Below are positions 1 to 7,504 of a DNA stretch of 23,484 nt, piece after piece. This DNA comes from Eubacterium sp. Its GTDB lineage: Bacteria > Bacillota > Clostridia > Lachnospirales > Lachnospiraceae. Where the stretch lies: contig DNFT01000023.1 in assembly GCA_003486385.1 (NCBI GenBank), positions 1 through 23,484 of the forward strand, given 5' to 3'. A program made the position numbers and the translations under genes. Position 1 is the first letter of the stretch; each line of letters opens with the position of its first letter. Below the pieces are notes generated by a model. The model was not told where the DNA came from. It saw only the letters and a program-made list of their open reading frames with translations, and did no database searches.

Positions 1-64
1 CGCCACCGAAGCAAAGCATACATCCTTGTATGCATTGCTTCTAAAGCAGCATCCATGCTGCTTT
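1..64. repeat. Tandem pair of intergenic hairpins
   Basis: Two adjacent inverted repeats fill the left edge. The first spans about 9-43: 15-nt arms (GAAGCAAAGCATACA and TGTATGCATTGCTTC) with one mismatch and a TCCT loop. The second spans 43-64: AAAGCAGCAT and ATGCTGCTTT around CC, followed by TTTT in plus orientation. The second could terminate a plus-strand gene lying left of the window or stabilise the 3' end of the minus-strand GH32 transcript. The layout resembles the double hairpin at 16042-16105, so both may be members of a dispersed intergenic element. That relation is inferred from architecture, not sequence identity. Confidence 0.5.
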
Positions 65-208
65 TGGCTAGGTACATAGCAGAGTTCTAAGAACATCTAA
101 GCTTCTCCCAAAGTCATGCTATGCATAAACATAATACGTTATACACGGCTAGGTATATATAACAGGTTTTGGCACCTGAATCAGATAAATAACTGTCAAG
201 CTATGCCC
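65..208. other. Intergenic region without a gene
   Basis: No credible ORF or RNA gene is visible. A 13-nt near-direct repeat GGCTAGGTAYATA occurs at 66-78 and 147-159, 81 nt apart. Short hairpins lie near 165-180 (CAGGT/ACCTG) and 204-217 (ATGCC/GGCAT) just beyond the GH32 stop codon. None has a clear U-tract on the minus strand, so the GH32 terminator is not identified. Confidence 0.4.
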
Positions 209-1528
209 CTAGGCATTGCGGTGTGAATCCGTGTAAAGTACATTTGTGATTACATATTGTCCGTCATTTACAAAAATTTCAATGAGATTCTTTTCTATAA
301 ATATTTCAAGCTCACATTTATCCCCGACATGCGGTGTACTGCATTTTGTATGCACCGTCACGCCATCCGGTATGCGATTAGCTCTGTCCGTGCACACGCA
401 GCCGGACTTAAGCTCAATGTAAACACCCGCAAGCTCAATACTCTGCCCCTCAGACAGCTCTGTGATGATGCGGTGTCTGCCATCCCTTGTCCACTCAGTA
501 TACCCATCAAGTTTTACTTCGTACTCAGCGCTTGAAAAATATTCCCTGATATTCGGGTGCACCGATGTGTAAATGTGACCATTGCGAAGTGTCACCACTC
601 GCGGCAGGCACATCATTCCGCTCCACGGACGCCCATCCGCAGCCTCATTGTCCTCTGCCGGCTGTGGTACAGGCATGCGCACCCACGCAATTACACATCT
701 TCGTCCCTTCTCATCAGGACAGCTCTGCGGTGCATACAAATCCATTCCATAATCAAGAAAGCTCTGTTTACCCTCAAGCCTCATGCTGCCATTCTCCGCG
801 TCAAATGAGAGCAGCTGCATCGTGCTCTGATTTTCTGGATAATCCGTCCCACTAAGAAGTCCTAACGGTGAAGAGATAAGAACATGCCTGCCATCTATCT
901 CAAACACATCCGGGCACTCCAGGATTGTTCCAAGCTGCTTATCCTGAAGTCTGTTAAGGTACGTCCACTCTTTTCCATCCTCACTCGTATATATAAGAAG
1001 AACTCCTGTCTCCTTTTTATATGTGCTTGCAAGGCACATATAGAAGCGTCCCTGCTCCTTCCACACCTTCGGGTCACGACATTCATACGGATGCCCTATA
1101 TTCAAATCAGTTACCGGCGGAATAATCTGTCTTTTCCCATTAAAATTGTCAAAGCTTAAGCCGTCATCCGAGCTTATCATAGCCTGACTCTGCTCACACA
1201 GCCCATCAACAATGACATTGGTATTTTCAGGATTCTCCTTCTGATACCGGACAGCCGTGTAATACAGATTCATCCTGCCGTCAATCTCAAGTGCACTCCC
1301 CGAGAATACTCCGTTCCTGTCATAGCTTTTGGTAGGAAAAAGAGCTATTCCAAGGTGCTTCCAATGAACAAGATCATCGCTCACCGCATGTCCCCAATGC
1401 ATGGTTCCCCACACAGGAGCGCAGGGAAAATACTGATAAAACAGATGATATTTCCCCTTATAATAAATAAATCCATTCGGGTCATTAATCCAATCTCCCG
1501 GTGCCTTTAAATGAAGAATATTTTCCAT
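209..1528 (-). CDS. scrB: GH32 sucrose-6-phosphate hydrolase / beta-fructofuranosidase
   Basis: Hydrolyses the beta-fructosidic bond of sucrose, sucrose-6-phosphate or short fructans. All three GH32 catalytic signatures are present in the 439-aa product: WINDPNG with nucleophile Asp16, the ECRDP motif with transition-state Asp152, and ECPD with acid/base Glu204. The five-bladed propeller is followed by a short beta-sandwich ending in an IFVNDG motif, so the protein is complete. No signal peptide is seen, so it acts in the cytoplasm. The start is the ATG of MENILHLK because AAAGGA lies 9 nt upstream; an in-frame GTG 18 nt earlier would encode that ribosome site and is rejected. It follows the ATC-hydrolase gene by 30 nt and is probably the last gene of a LysR-led operon. 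No sucrose transporter lies in the window, so phosphorylated versus free substrate cannot be decided. Confidence 0.9.
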   Translation of the reverse strand: MENILHLKAPGDWINDPNGFIYYKGKYHLFYQYFPCAPVWGTMHWGHAVSDDLVHWKHLGIALFPTKSYDRNGVFSGSALEIDGRMNLYYTAVRYQKENPENTNVIVDGLCEQSQAMISSDDGLSFDNFNGKRQIIPPVTDLNIGHPYECRDPKVWKEQGRFYMCLASTYKKETGVLLIYTSEDGKEWTYLNRLQDKQLGTILECPDVFEIDGRHVLISSPLGLLSGTDYPENQSTMQLLSFDAENGSMRLEGKQSFLDYGMDLYAPQSCPDEKGRRCVIAWVRMPVPQPAEDNEAADGRPWSGMMCLPRVVTLRNGHIYTSVHPNIREYFSSAEYEVKLDGYTEWTRDGRHRIITELSEGQSIELAGVYIELKSGCVCTDRANRIPDGVTVHTKCSTPHVGDKCELEIFIEKNLIEIFVNDGQYVITNVLYTDSHRNA

Positions 1529-1558
1529 AATATGTATTCCTTTCACAAAAAAATATAA

Positions 1559-2269
1559 TTATCCCTGTTTCTTCCTGTACCCACAATCGCAGTACGGTCC
1601 GCCCGAAGCAAGCGTATACTCCCTCACAAAATCGGTCACGCCGCCCGCCTCACTCATCGTGTAATCAAGCCGGCACATTGCCGGTATGAGTTTCTCAAGT
1701 CCAAGCTCCCTCATAAGCGTACATATACCGCAGGTTGTAAAACGCGCTTCATAACCGCTTCCATCGGCATACTCATAAAAATCCATATTCCACGAATAAG
1801 GATTCCTGTCACCCGCCTTGAGCTTTGCTGTAGCCTTCATTCCGTTTATGTCGGACTCGGAATATTTTTTCTTGCCGCTCATCCTGCAGAACCACTTCAT
1901 TGCCCCGGTCATCATGGATTTTCTGTAGTACTCCGTCGCGTCCTCAACACTCGGAAGCTTCGGCATATTTAGGAAAAAAGCGGACAACATTGCGCAATTT
2001 ACAATGTTCATCCTAAATCTGTCCGCCTTCTCGAATTCAGGCAGCTTCTCTATAAGCTCCCTGTACTTCTTTTTCGCAGACGTAGTGATTTTGCGCCCCT
2101 CAGCCTCATCATACTTTAATACCTCTGTGAGATTCTTTCGAAAATTTTTGCCAAAAACAATCCACATTCCCATCGGCATACCCGCATACCTCATATAAAT
2201 CCTGCCTCCTTGCTTTTTTTGTAGGAAGTCGCGAAACTCAGTGTGTGACAGATAAGTACAATTAGTCAT
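1559..2269 (-). CDS. L-2-amino-thiazoline-4-carboxylic acid hydrolase family protein
   Basis: A 236-aa cytosolic protein of the ATC-hydrolase family (PF14196), named after enzymes that open 2-aminothiazoline-4-carboxylate on the way to L-cysteine. Recognition rests on the C-terminal half: the FTTCGIC motif, a following LGLEKLIPAMC helix, DYTMSE, and a Cys-containing end (GGPYCDCGYRKK). These conserved cysteines are typical of the family. Two starts are plausible. The one given has AAAGG 6 nt upstream. An internal ATG at 2194 (MRYAGMPMGMW) has a stronger AAGGAGG 10 nt upstream and begins where family similarity seems to start, which would give 211 aa. It lies 54 nt after the LysR gene and 30 nt before the GH32 gene. 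The real substrate in most Firmicutes is unknown. Confidence 0.75.
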   Translation of the reverse strand: MTNCTYLSHTEFRDFLQKKQGGRIYMRYAGMPMGMWIVFGKNFRKNLTEVLKYDEAEGRKITTSAKKKYRELIEKLPEFEKADRFRMNIVNCAMLSAFFLNMPKLPSVEDATEYYRKSMMTGAMKWFCRMSGKKKYSESDINGMKATAKLKAGDRNPYSWNMDFYEYADGSGYEARFTTCGICTLMRELGLEKLIPAMCRLDYTMSEAGGVTDFVREYTLASGGPYCDCGYRKKQG

Positions 2270-2322
2270 ATATAACCTTTATAATTACAATTTTACTCCA
2301 TAATTCTCCAAAATAAAAGCAG

Positions 2323-3207
2323 CTAATTGTACATTCCCTCAACAAATCCTATAAATTCCTTGGCAACATGTGATAGCGTGTGCTTCTTGTTCCATATAAG
2401 CGCATAGGAGGCGTAGGCATCCGGGTGGTCTACCTGCCTTACGCACACATCATCGCCATGCACAAGCGAAGCTATGGACTCCGGATAAATTGATATCCCG
2501 ACACCGTGCAGGCTGAGCTCATATGCATTCATCATGTGCGCAATCCTTCCTCTTATCACCGGTGTGCCTCCTGCCTTAGAAAACCACTTGTCTATCTCTC
2601 CCTTTCGCGATTCTCTGGAAGGAATGAGCAAATCATAAGGCAAAAGCTCCTCCGGCTTCACAGCTGCATTGTCCTGCGAGTACAGTGCGTGACCTTTAGG
2701 TATCACCGCAACCCACGGCTCGTCATAGACGGGGAGCACATGAAACTCCTCCGTGTTGTACGGTGCCGTAATCATCGCCACCTCACACAGCCCTTTTGTG
2801 ACACGGCTGTTCACGTCATCGGTGTTTCCATTCCAGAGGTTATACTGGACATTAGGGTGTTTCTTTCTGAATGCGGAAATCCACTCGGCGAAAAAACGTG
2901 GTGCGCACCCTTCCACCGAAGCGATATAGAGCGTTCCGGTAAGTCCCTCGCGCATCTCACGCACTTCCTCCTCCGATTTACTCACCAAATCAAGTATCTG
3001 CGAGGCATACTGCAAAAACAGCTCCCCCTCCTCCGTGAGTGTAACCTTATGCGGCGAGCGCACAAAAAGCTCCGTCCCCAGCTCCTCCTCCAAATCCTGA
3101 ATCTGTCGGCTGAGCGGAGGCTGTGCAATCGCCAGCTTCTCAGCCGCCCTTGTAAAATTCTTCTCCTCCGCCACCGCCTTAAAATACCTTATATGTCTGA
3201 GCTCCAT
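2323..3207 (-). CDS. LysR-family transcriptional regulator
   Basis: A 294-aa regulator of standard LysR length. Residues 1-60 form the winged helix-turn-helix (MELRHIRYFKAVAEEKNFTR, then AAEKLAIAQPPLSRQIQDLE), followed by the linker helix and, from about residue 91, the two-lobed effector-binding domain (LTGTLYIASVEG onward). The start has GGGAGG 6 nt upstream. LysR proteins usually bind a small molecule and activate a neighbouring or divergent operon. Here the ATC-hydrolase and GH32 genes follow on the same strand at 54 and 30 nt, so the regulator probably heads their transcript and may regulate itself through repeats at 3250-3282. The effector cannot be read from sequence. Confidence 0.92.
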   Translation of the reverse strand: MELRHIRYFKAVAEEKNFTRAAEKLAIAQPPLSRQIQDLEEELGTELFVRSPHKVTLTEEGELFLQYASQILDLVSKSEEEVREMREGLTGTLYIASVEGCAPRFFAEWISAFRKKHPNVQYNLWNGNTDDVNSRVTKGLCEVAMITAPYNTEEFHVLPVYDEPWVAVIPKGHALYSQDNAAVKPEELLPYDLLIPSRESRKGEIDKWFSKAGGTPVIRGRIAHMMNAYELSLHGVGISIYPESIASLVHGDDVCVRQVDHPDAYASYALIWNKKHTLSHVAKEFIGFVEGMYN

Positions 3208-3249
3208 AAAATACCTCCCAATACCGCCATTGACATCGTTACATTAGAG

Positions 3250-3282
3250 ACAATTATTTTCCACTTGGAACAGTTATTTTCC
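3250..3282. promoter_or_regulatory. Candidate LysR operator: direct repeats flanking a dyad
   Basis: Two copies of ACARTTATTTTCC (3250-3262 and 3270-3282) start exactly 20 bp apart, about two helical turns. Between and overlapping them is an imperfect dyad TTCCA-CT-TGGAA (3259-3270). They sit 43-75 bp upstream of the LysR start codon, where an autoregulatory LysR box is expected. No strong -10 could be fixed nearby. Confidence 0.35.
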
Positions 3283-3461
3283 TGATGTATGTCTCCATGG
3301 TTCAATATACATTAAGCTTCTCAATTGCCGGTGAAAATAACATGTCCATATCAGTGTACATAGCGTCCTTATAATACCTTATAAGTATCATAATACATTT
3401 ATTATATGTATTTCACATTGTAAATACAAGGTGGTATATTAAAACCATCAAAGGAAAACAA
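3283..3461. other. AT-rich intergenic spacer
   Basis: No ORF with a ribosome site and no RNA hallmark is visible. The only structure noted is CTTATAA-TACC-TTATAAG at about 3369-3386, an AT-rich dyad that could be an operator. It separates the LysR upstream region from the small transcription unit starting near 3462. Confidence 0.35.
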
Positions 3462-3490
3462 TTGATTTCGAAATCATAGCAGAATAACAT
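3462..3490 (+). promoter_or_regulatory. Putative sigma-A promoter with overlapping palindrome
   Basis: TTGATT (3462-3467) and TAACAT (3485-3490) are separated by 17 bp. The -35 box overlaps a perfect 14-bp palindrome TGATTTCGAAATCA (3463-3476), a plausible repressor site. The promoter would start transcription near 3497, 33 nt before the small ORF at 3530. The -10 matches consensus at only four positions, so confidence is moderate. Confidence 0.4.
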
Positions 3491-3529
3491 ATACATATTT
3501 TAAAATCAAAGAAAGGATTGGTGATTATT

Positions 3530-3601
3530 ATGAGAAAAATATTTGAAAAGGTCAGCGAATTTTTTAAGGAATACTACATGAGCTTCGGTGAGATAATCTA
3601 A
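3530..3601 (+). CDS. Possible 23-aa amphipathic peptide
   Basis: A short ORF encoding MRKIFEKVSEFF followed by KEYYMSFGEII. Hydrophobic residues recur every three to four positions (I4, F5, V8, F11, F12, Y15, Y16, F19, I22, I23) between Lys/Glu pairs, which fits an amphipathic helix that could lie on a membrane. A GAAAGGA ribosome site stands 12 nt upstream, somewhat far. A promoter candidate precedes it and a strong terminator follows at 3697. It has no cysteine, so it does not look like a cyclic autoinducer precursor. I do not recognise a family. The unit could equally be a small RNA with an incidental ORF. Confidence 0.4.
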   Translation: MRKIFEKVSEFFKEYYMSFGEII

Positions 3602-3696
3602 CCCCTGCTCTGACGTTCCAAGCATAGTCGAATCAAGGAATTTTACCGATTCGATTTTAAGTATTAAATAAATATTATAATGAAAAGAAATAATTA

Positions 3697-3752
3697 AAAA
3701 ATCGCCTGAACCCGGTCGAATAAGCATCCACTTGGTTTAGGCGGTTTTTTAT
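3697..3752 (+). terminator. Rho-independent terminator
   Basis: A stem of about 16 bp pairs AAAAATCGCCTGAACC with GGTTTAGGCGGTTTTT, with two G-U pairs and a loop of about 20 nt, ending in a run of T. It closes the small transcription unit that contains the ORF at 3530. A smaller hairpin (TCGAATC/GATTCGA, 3628-3654) lies in the 3' untranslated part between them. Confidence 0.75.
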
Positions 3753-4003
3753 TAAATGGAATCTATTGTTTCTAAGTTTTTGATATGACTATGTTAAATC
3801 AATCAAATAATTTACCTTGTACACAAATCTAACTTATTAGGTATTACACAATTTGCAAACAATTAATGCAATTTGTAAATGTCAGTTTATTTGACCTCAA
3901 CATTGTTAGCTTCGGGTGTCAAAACATGTTAGAAAAACTTAGCCGTGTATTTTACCATATTACAGCCAAATGACAATGGTATGCCATAAGCAGAAGATTT
4001 ACA
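3753..4003. other. AT-rich intergenic spacer with a motif shared with the larC upstream region
   Basis: No gene is seen. The stretch 3911-3932 reads TTCGGGTGTCAAAACATGTT plus AG, closely matching TTCGGTGTCATAACATGTTA at 21228-21247 upstream of larC. The rest is AT-rich sequence between a terminator and the next promoter. Confidence 0.35.
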
Positions 4004-4032
4004 TTGATTTCGCATTTAAGTTGTGCTACAAT
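4004..4032 (+). promoter_or_regulatory. Sigma-A promoter of the alpha/beta hydrolase gene
   Basis: TTGATT (4004-4009), a 17-bp spacer and TACAAT (4027-4032) preceded by an extended TGC. Transcription would begin near 4039, leaving a leader of about 100 nt. The leader holds two small mutually overlapping hairpins, GTTGT/ACAAC (4086-4100) and AACCG/CGGTT (about 4096-4111), before the AAAGGA ribosome site. Confidence 0.6.
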
Positions 4033-4140
4033 CCATGAAGAAATGTGACTTTTTTACCATATAAATAATACGATAGCATTATTAAGTTGTCAAAAACAAC
4101 CGTATCATCGGTTTGCCGCCGACATGAAAGGACAAGATAT

Positions 4141-5034
4141 ATGCAGGACTTAATGAGAAATCAATTCTATAAACAGCGCTCCGACTTTGAACTCTCAGCC
4201 ATAGAGCGCGACAAGACACAGGTTATGCCTGAGGGCGTAAGTGTGCAGACAGATATTCCGTACATGAATGATGGCGATAAGGCTCACCTCATGGACGTAT
4301 ACCGCCCCGAGGGGAGTGAGGACACCACCCTGCCTGTTGTGATAAACATACACGGCGGTGGACTTCTGATTGGCAGCAAGGAATTTAACCGCTTCTTCTG
4401 TGCTAAGCTCAGCAGGCTCGGCTATCTTGTGTTCAGCATCGAATACCGCCTCGTACCCGACTGTATGGTATTTGACCAGTTTTCGGATGTCTGCAATGCT
4501 TTTAAGTATATCAATGCACACCTTGTCGAATACAATGGCGATTCCGGCCACATCTACGGTGTCGCAGACAGCGGCGGTGCTTACCTTCTCACATATACTG
4601 CCGCCATGGCAAAGAACCGTGAGCTTGCGAAAGCCGCACATGTCAAGCCGCAGAAGTTTTCCTTCCGCGCAATAGGACTTATAAGCGGAATGTTCTACAC
4701 CAACCGCTTTGACAGGATTGGACTTTTTCTTCCTGCGTACCTCTACGGAAAGAACTATAAGAAACAGCATTTTGCAAAATATGTCAACCCTGAGAATCCG
4801 GACATAGTGACCTCACTTCCACCGTGTTTTCTCATAACCAGCCGGAACGACAATCTCAAAAAATACACTCTTGATTTTGAGAAGGCACTGGCACGCCACA
4901 ATATGCCGCACGAATTTTTCTGCTTTCCGCGCGATAAGCGGCTCACCCACGCATTCAGTGTATTTAGACCGGATTATGAGGAAAGCGAAGATACTATCAT
5001 GGCAATGCATAATTATTTTGAGAAATATAAATGA
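4141..5034 (+). CDS. Alpha/beta hydrolase, HSL-type esterase/lipase
   Basis: A 297-aa cytosolic hydrolase of the hormone-sensitive-lipase (abhydrolase_3) type, expected to cleave carboxyl esters. The oxyanion motif HGGG is at residues 71-74. The nucleophile elbow is VADSGG with Ser144; the usual family form is GDSAGG, so the first glycine is alanine and the residue after Ser is glycine. Asp237 (SRNDN) and His270 (THAFSVF) complete the triad. The start is the ATG with AAAGGA 8 nt upstream; an upstream TTG at 4087 lacks a ribosome site and is rejected. It is transcribed alone from the promoter at 4004 and converges on the GH3 gene. The substrate is unknown. Confidence 0.82.
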   Translation: MQDLMRNQFYKQRSDFELSAIERDKTQVMPEGVSVQTDIPYMNDGDKAHLMDVYRPEGSEDTTLPVVINIHGGGLLIGSKEFNRFFCAKLSRLGYLVFSIEYRLVPDCMVFDQFSDVCNAFKYINAHLVEYNGDSGHIYGVADSGGAYLLTYTAAMAKNRELAKAAHVKPQKFSFRAIGLISGMFYTNRFDRIGLFLPAYLYGKNYKKQHFAKYVNPENPDIVTSLPPCFLITSRNDNLKKYTLDFEKALARHNMPHEFFCFPRDKRLTHAFSVFRPDYEESEDTIMAMHNYFEKYK

Positions 5035-5062
5035 TTCGGGTGGCAAACATATAAATAGCTAT

Positions 5063-5086
5063 TCATAAGTATTCTTCTCCAGCCAT
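5063..5086 (-). other. Seven-codon ORF with strong ribosome site after the GH3 gene
   Basis: Downstream of the GH3 stop codon the minus strand carries AAAAGGAG 6 nt before an ATG, but the frame (MAGEEYL) stops after seven codons. The sequence on to 5035 continues into the convergent hydrolase gene. It may be a gene-start remnant, a tiny peptide or chance. There is no obvious terminator between the two convergent genes at 5035-5139, only GAAAGCTTTC at about 5102-5111. Confidence 0.25.
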
Positions 5087-5139
5087 GACTATCTCCTTTT
5101 TGAAAGCTTTCACCTATAATACATTTGAGGAGGGAAAAG

Positions 5140-7446
5140 TCACAGAAAAATAAACTCTGCCGGCTCACCCTCCGTGCGGCTGCTGTCCGCAATCCACACC
5201 TTGAAGCTGCCCGGCTCGCTGGCAAAGCTTCCGTCGGCGCGGAAGAACCTGAGCATTTCCTCACTGATTTCAAATGATACCCGCTTAATCTCACCCGGCG
5301 CAAGCTCCACCCTCTTAAAGCCTTTCAGTTCCTTTACCGGGCGAACCTTGCTCGCCGCTATATCCCTTATGTACAACTGGATAAGCTGCGTTCCGAAGGT
5401 CCTACCTGTGTTCTTCACATTTACTGAGGCTGTAAGCTTATCAGCAGCCGACAGCTTGTCCGCATTCAGACTTACATTGCCTATCTCAAATGATGTATAG
5501 CTTAATCCATAGCCGAACGGATACAACGGCTCGTTAGGTGCATCAAGATATCTACTGGTATAATCTCCTCTTCCTTCGGCAGGCTTCGGTCTGCCGCAGC
5601 TATAGTGGTTGTAGCTCATCGGAAGCTGTCCTACGCTGTAAGGGAAGCTCATCGGCAGCTTTCCTGTAGGATTGTACGCCCCTGTGAGCACATCCATGAT
5701 ACCGTGTCCGCCCTCAGTTCCCGGCATCCATGCCTCGACAATAGCCTTGGAATACTCTGAGACCTCCCTCAAATCAAGTGGTCTTCCGTTAAAAAGAACA
5801 GTGATTACATTCTTATTCACGGCTGCGACACGTCTTAGAAGCTCCATCTGAATCTTTGGAAGCGTTATATCCGTCTTACTTGTAGCCTCCCCCGACTGAA
5901 AACGGTGTTCGCCAAGTGCAAGAACTACCTTGTCCGCCCATCTTGCGCACTCCACAGCCTCGGAAAGCATTTTTTCATTAACTGACTTCCACTCCTCGTC
6001 CGCCATGTCAAACTGTCCAAGATTTACAATCGTGTGGTTGTCAAGAAGCGTACAGCCGGCGGCGAATCTTAGCTCAACTGCAGATGTTTTTTCAGCAGTT
6101 TGGGATTCCAAAGAATCCTCACCACAGAAAGCCTCCTCTGCCGCCTCCTTAAGCGTGACATTGTCCTTCTCATCACCCGATATCGACCATGAGCTTCTCA
6201 TATCCTGCCCTTCGATATACGGTCCTATGAATGCAAGCTTTCTATCGCACCCCAGGTCAAGCGGCAGTATTTTTCCGTAACCCCTGCCGGCTTCATCTGT
6301 TGTTTCATGCTGTACTCCATCTGCTGCTTCGTTTTTCAAAAGAACAATAGACTCACATACTGCCCTTCTGGCAAGCGCCCTGTGCTCAGCGCACAGGCTT
6401 ATGGTCTGTTCAACCTGCTCATCTGCATCCTTATACGGATTCTCAAACAAGCCAAGCTTGTTCTTAAGCTGCAGCACTCTCATAACAGCCTCGTCAACCA
6501 GCTTCTGTGAAATCTTTCCCTCATTCACAAGTCTCTCCAAGTTGTCCGCATACGCAGGTGTGCACATTTCAATATCAACACCGGTCTCCATCGCCTTTAT
6601 CGCGGCGTCCGTGTTGTCCTCGCAGTAGCCATGCGCAACCATCTCACAGACAGCTCCCCAGTCCGATATCAGCACTCCGTCAAAGCCCCATTCACCGCGC
6701 AGGACATCCCTCATAAGCCATTTGTTGCCCGATGATGGAACACCGTTTAACAGGTTGAAGGATGTCATTGCAAGCTCACAGCCGGCATCGACTGCCGCCT
6801 TGTATGCCGGAAGGTAGAACTCTCTCAAGGTGTGCTCCGAAAGCTCAACATTCTGGTAGTCGAGTCCTGCCACTGCTCCGCCGTAGGCCGCCACATGCTT
6901 GATACAGGAGGCAATTCTGCCCTTCTCACCTACAGCATCGCCCTGAAAGCCCTTCACCATAGCTGCTGCCATCAGGCTGTTGAGATACGGGTCCTCACCT
7001 GTCGACTCCATGACCCTTCCCCACCTTGAATCCCTCACCAAATCAGCCATAGGTGCAAATGTCACCTGCACGCCATCGGCACCCGCCTCCTTGGCAGCCA
7101 CCTTCGCACACTCCTCGGAGGTCTCAGGCGAAAATGTGGCACCCTGTCCAAGCGGACACGGAAATACCGTCCTATGTCCATGAATAACATCCAGCATAAA
7201 CAGAAGCGGTATGTGGTGCGGCTGTGTCCTCATATATTCGTCCTGAATCTTCTTAAGCTTCTTGGCACCGTATATTCCAAGCGTGCTCCCGGCAAGCCTG
7301 CACGTCTCCTCACGCCAGCCGTTGTTCATTTCTCCGGTAATTACCGCATTTTCCTCGTAACAGCTTCCCGGAACCTGCACAAGCTGTCCTATCTTCTCCT
7401 CAAGCGACATATCGCCAAGCAGTTCATTAAGTTCCTTCTGTGTCAT
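5140..7446 (-). CDS. bglX: GH3 beta-glucosidase
   Basis: A 768-aa exo-acting glycoside hydrolase family 3 enzyme that releases terminal beta-linked sugars (usually glucose) from oligosaccharides. Length and order match BglX-type enzymes: an N-terminal TIM barrel (to about residue 330) with nucleophile Asp262 in GVLISDWGAV and the preceding RWGRVMESTGEDPYL region, then the alpha/beta-sandwich domain (ESIVLLKN onward, with KLPMSFPYSVGQLPMSYNH), and a C-terminal fibronectin-III-like domain (VNVKNTGRTFGTQLIQLYI). There is no signal peptide, so oligosaccharides must be imported first. The start is the second ATG, with GGGAGG 7 nt upstream; the ATG 15 nt earlier overlaps that site. It lies 58 nt after the toxin gene on the same strand; a separate promoter is likely but was not pinned down. 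Confidence 0.92.
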   Translation of the reverse strand: MTQKELNELLGDMSLEEKIGQLVQVPGSCYEENAVITGEMNNGWREETCRLAGSTLGIYGAKKLKKIQDEYMRTQPHHIPLLFMLDVIHGHRTVFPCPLGQGATFSPETSEECAKVAAKEAGADGVQVTFAPMADLVRDSRWGRVMESTGEDPYLNSLMAAAMVKGFQGDAVGEKGRIASCIKHVAAYGGAVAGLDYQNVELSEHTLREFYLPAYKAAVDAGCELAMTSFNLLNGVPSSGNKWLMRDVLRGEWGFDGVLISDWGAVCEMVAHGYCEDNTDAAIKAMETGVDIEMCTPAYADNLERLVNEGKISQKLVDEAVMRVLQLKNKLGLFENPYKDADEQVEQTISLCAEHRALARRAVCESIVLLKNEAADGVQHETTDEAGRGYGKILPLDLGCDRKLAFIGPYIEGQDMRSSWSISGDEKDNVTLKEAAEEAFCGEDSLESQTAEKTSAVELRFAAGCTLLDNHTIVNLGQFDMADEEWKSVNEKMLSEAVECARWADKVVLALGEHRFQSGEATSKTDITLPKIQMELLRRVAAVNKNVITVLFNGRPLDLREVSEYSKAIVEAWMPGTEGGHGIMDVLTGAYNPTGKLPMSFPYSVGQLPMSYNHYSCGRPKPAEGRGDYTSRYLDAPNEPLYPFGYGLSYTSFEIGNVSLNADKLSAADKLTASVNVKNTGRTFGTQLIQLYIRDIAASKVRPVKELKGFKRVELAPGEIKRVSFEISEEMLRFFRADGSFASEPGSFKVWIADSSRTEGEPAEFIFL

Positions 7447-7504
7447 CGTTTGTCCTCCCATACAATCACTATATAATTTTTAACCTTGCAAAACCCATCT
7501 GAAT

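Noticed and set aside
257..1159. Several plus-strand ORFs opposite the GH32 gene
   Set aside because: They lie antisense to a gene with complete catalytic motifs, lack ribosome sites and have atypical residue composition.
2506..3285. 259-aa plus-strand ORF opposite the LysR gene
   Set aside because: Antisense shadow of a clear LysR gene; Cys/His/Arg-rich composition and no family features.
3506..3727. 73-aa minus-strand ORF in the long intergenic gap
   Set aside because: It runs through the terminator stem and opposite the small plus-strand ORF, with no convincing ribosome site.
4087..4140. Upstream TTG start for the alpha/beta hydrolase
   Set aside because: No ribosome site; the added residues (SKTTVSSVCRRHERTRY) are not like the family, and the later ATG has a good AAAGGA.
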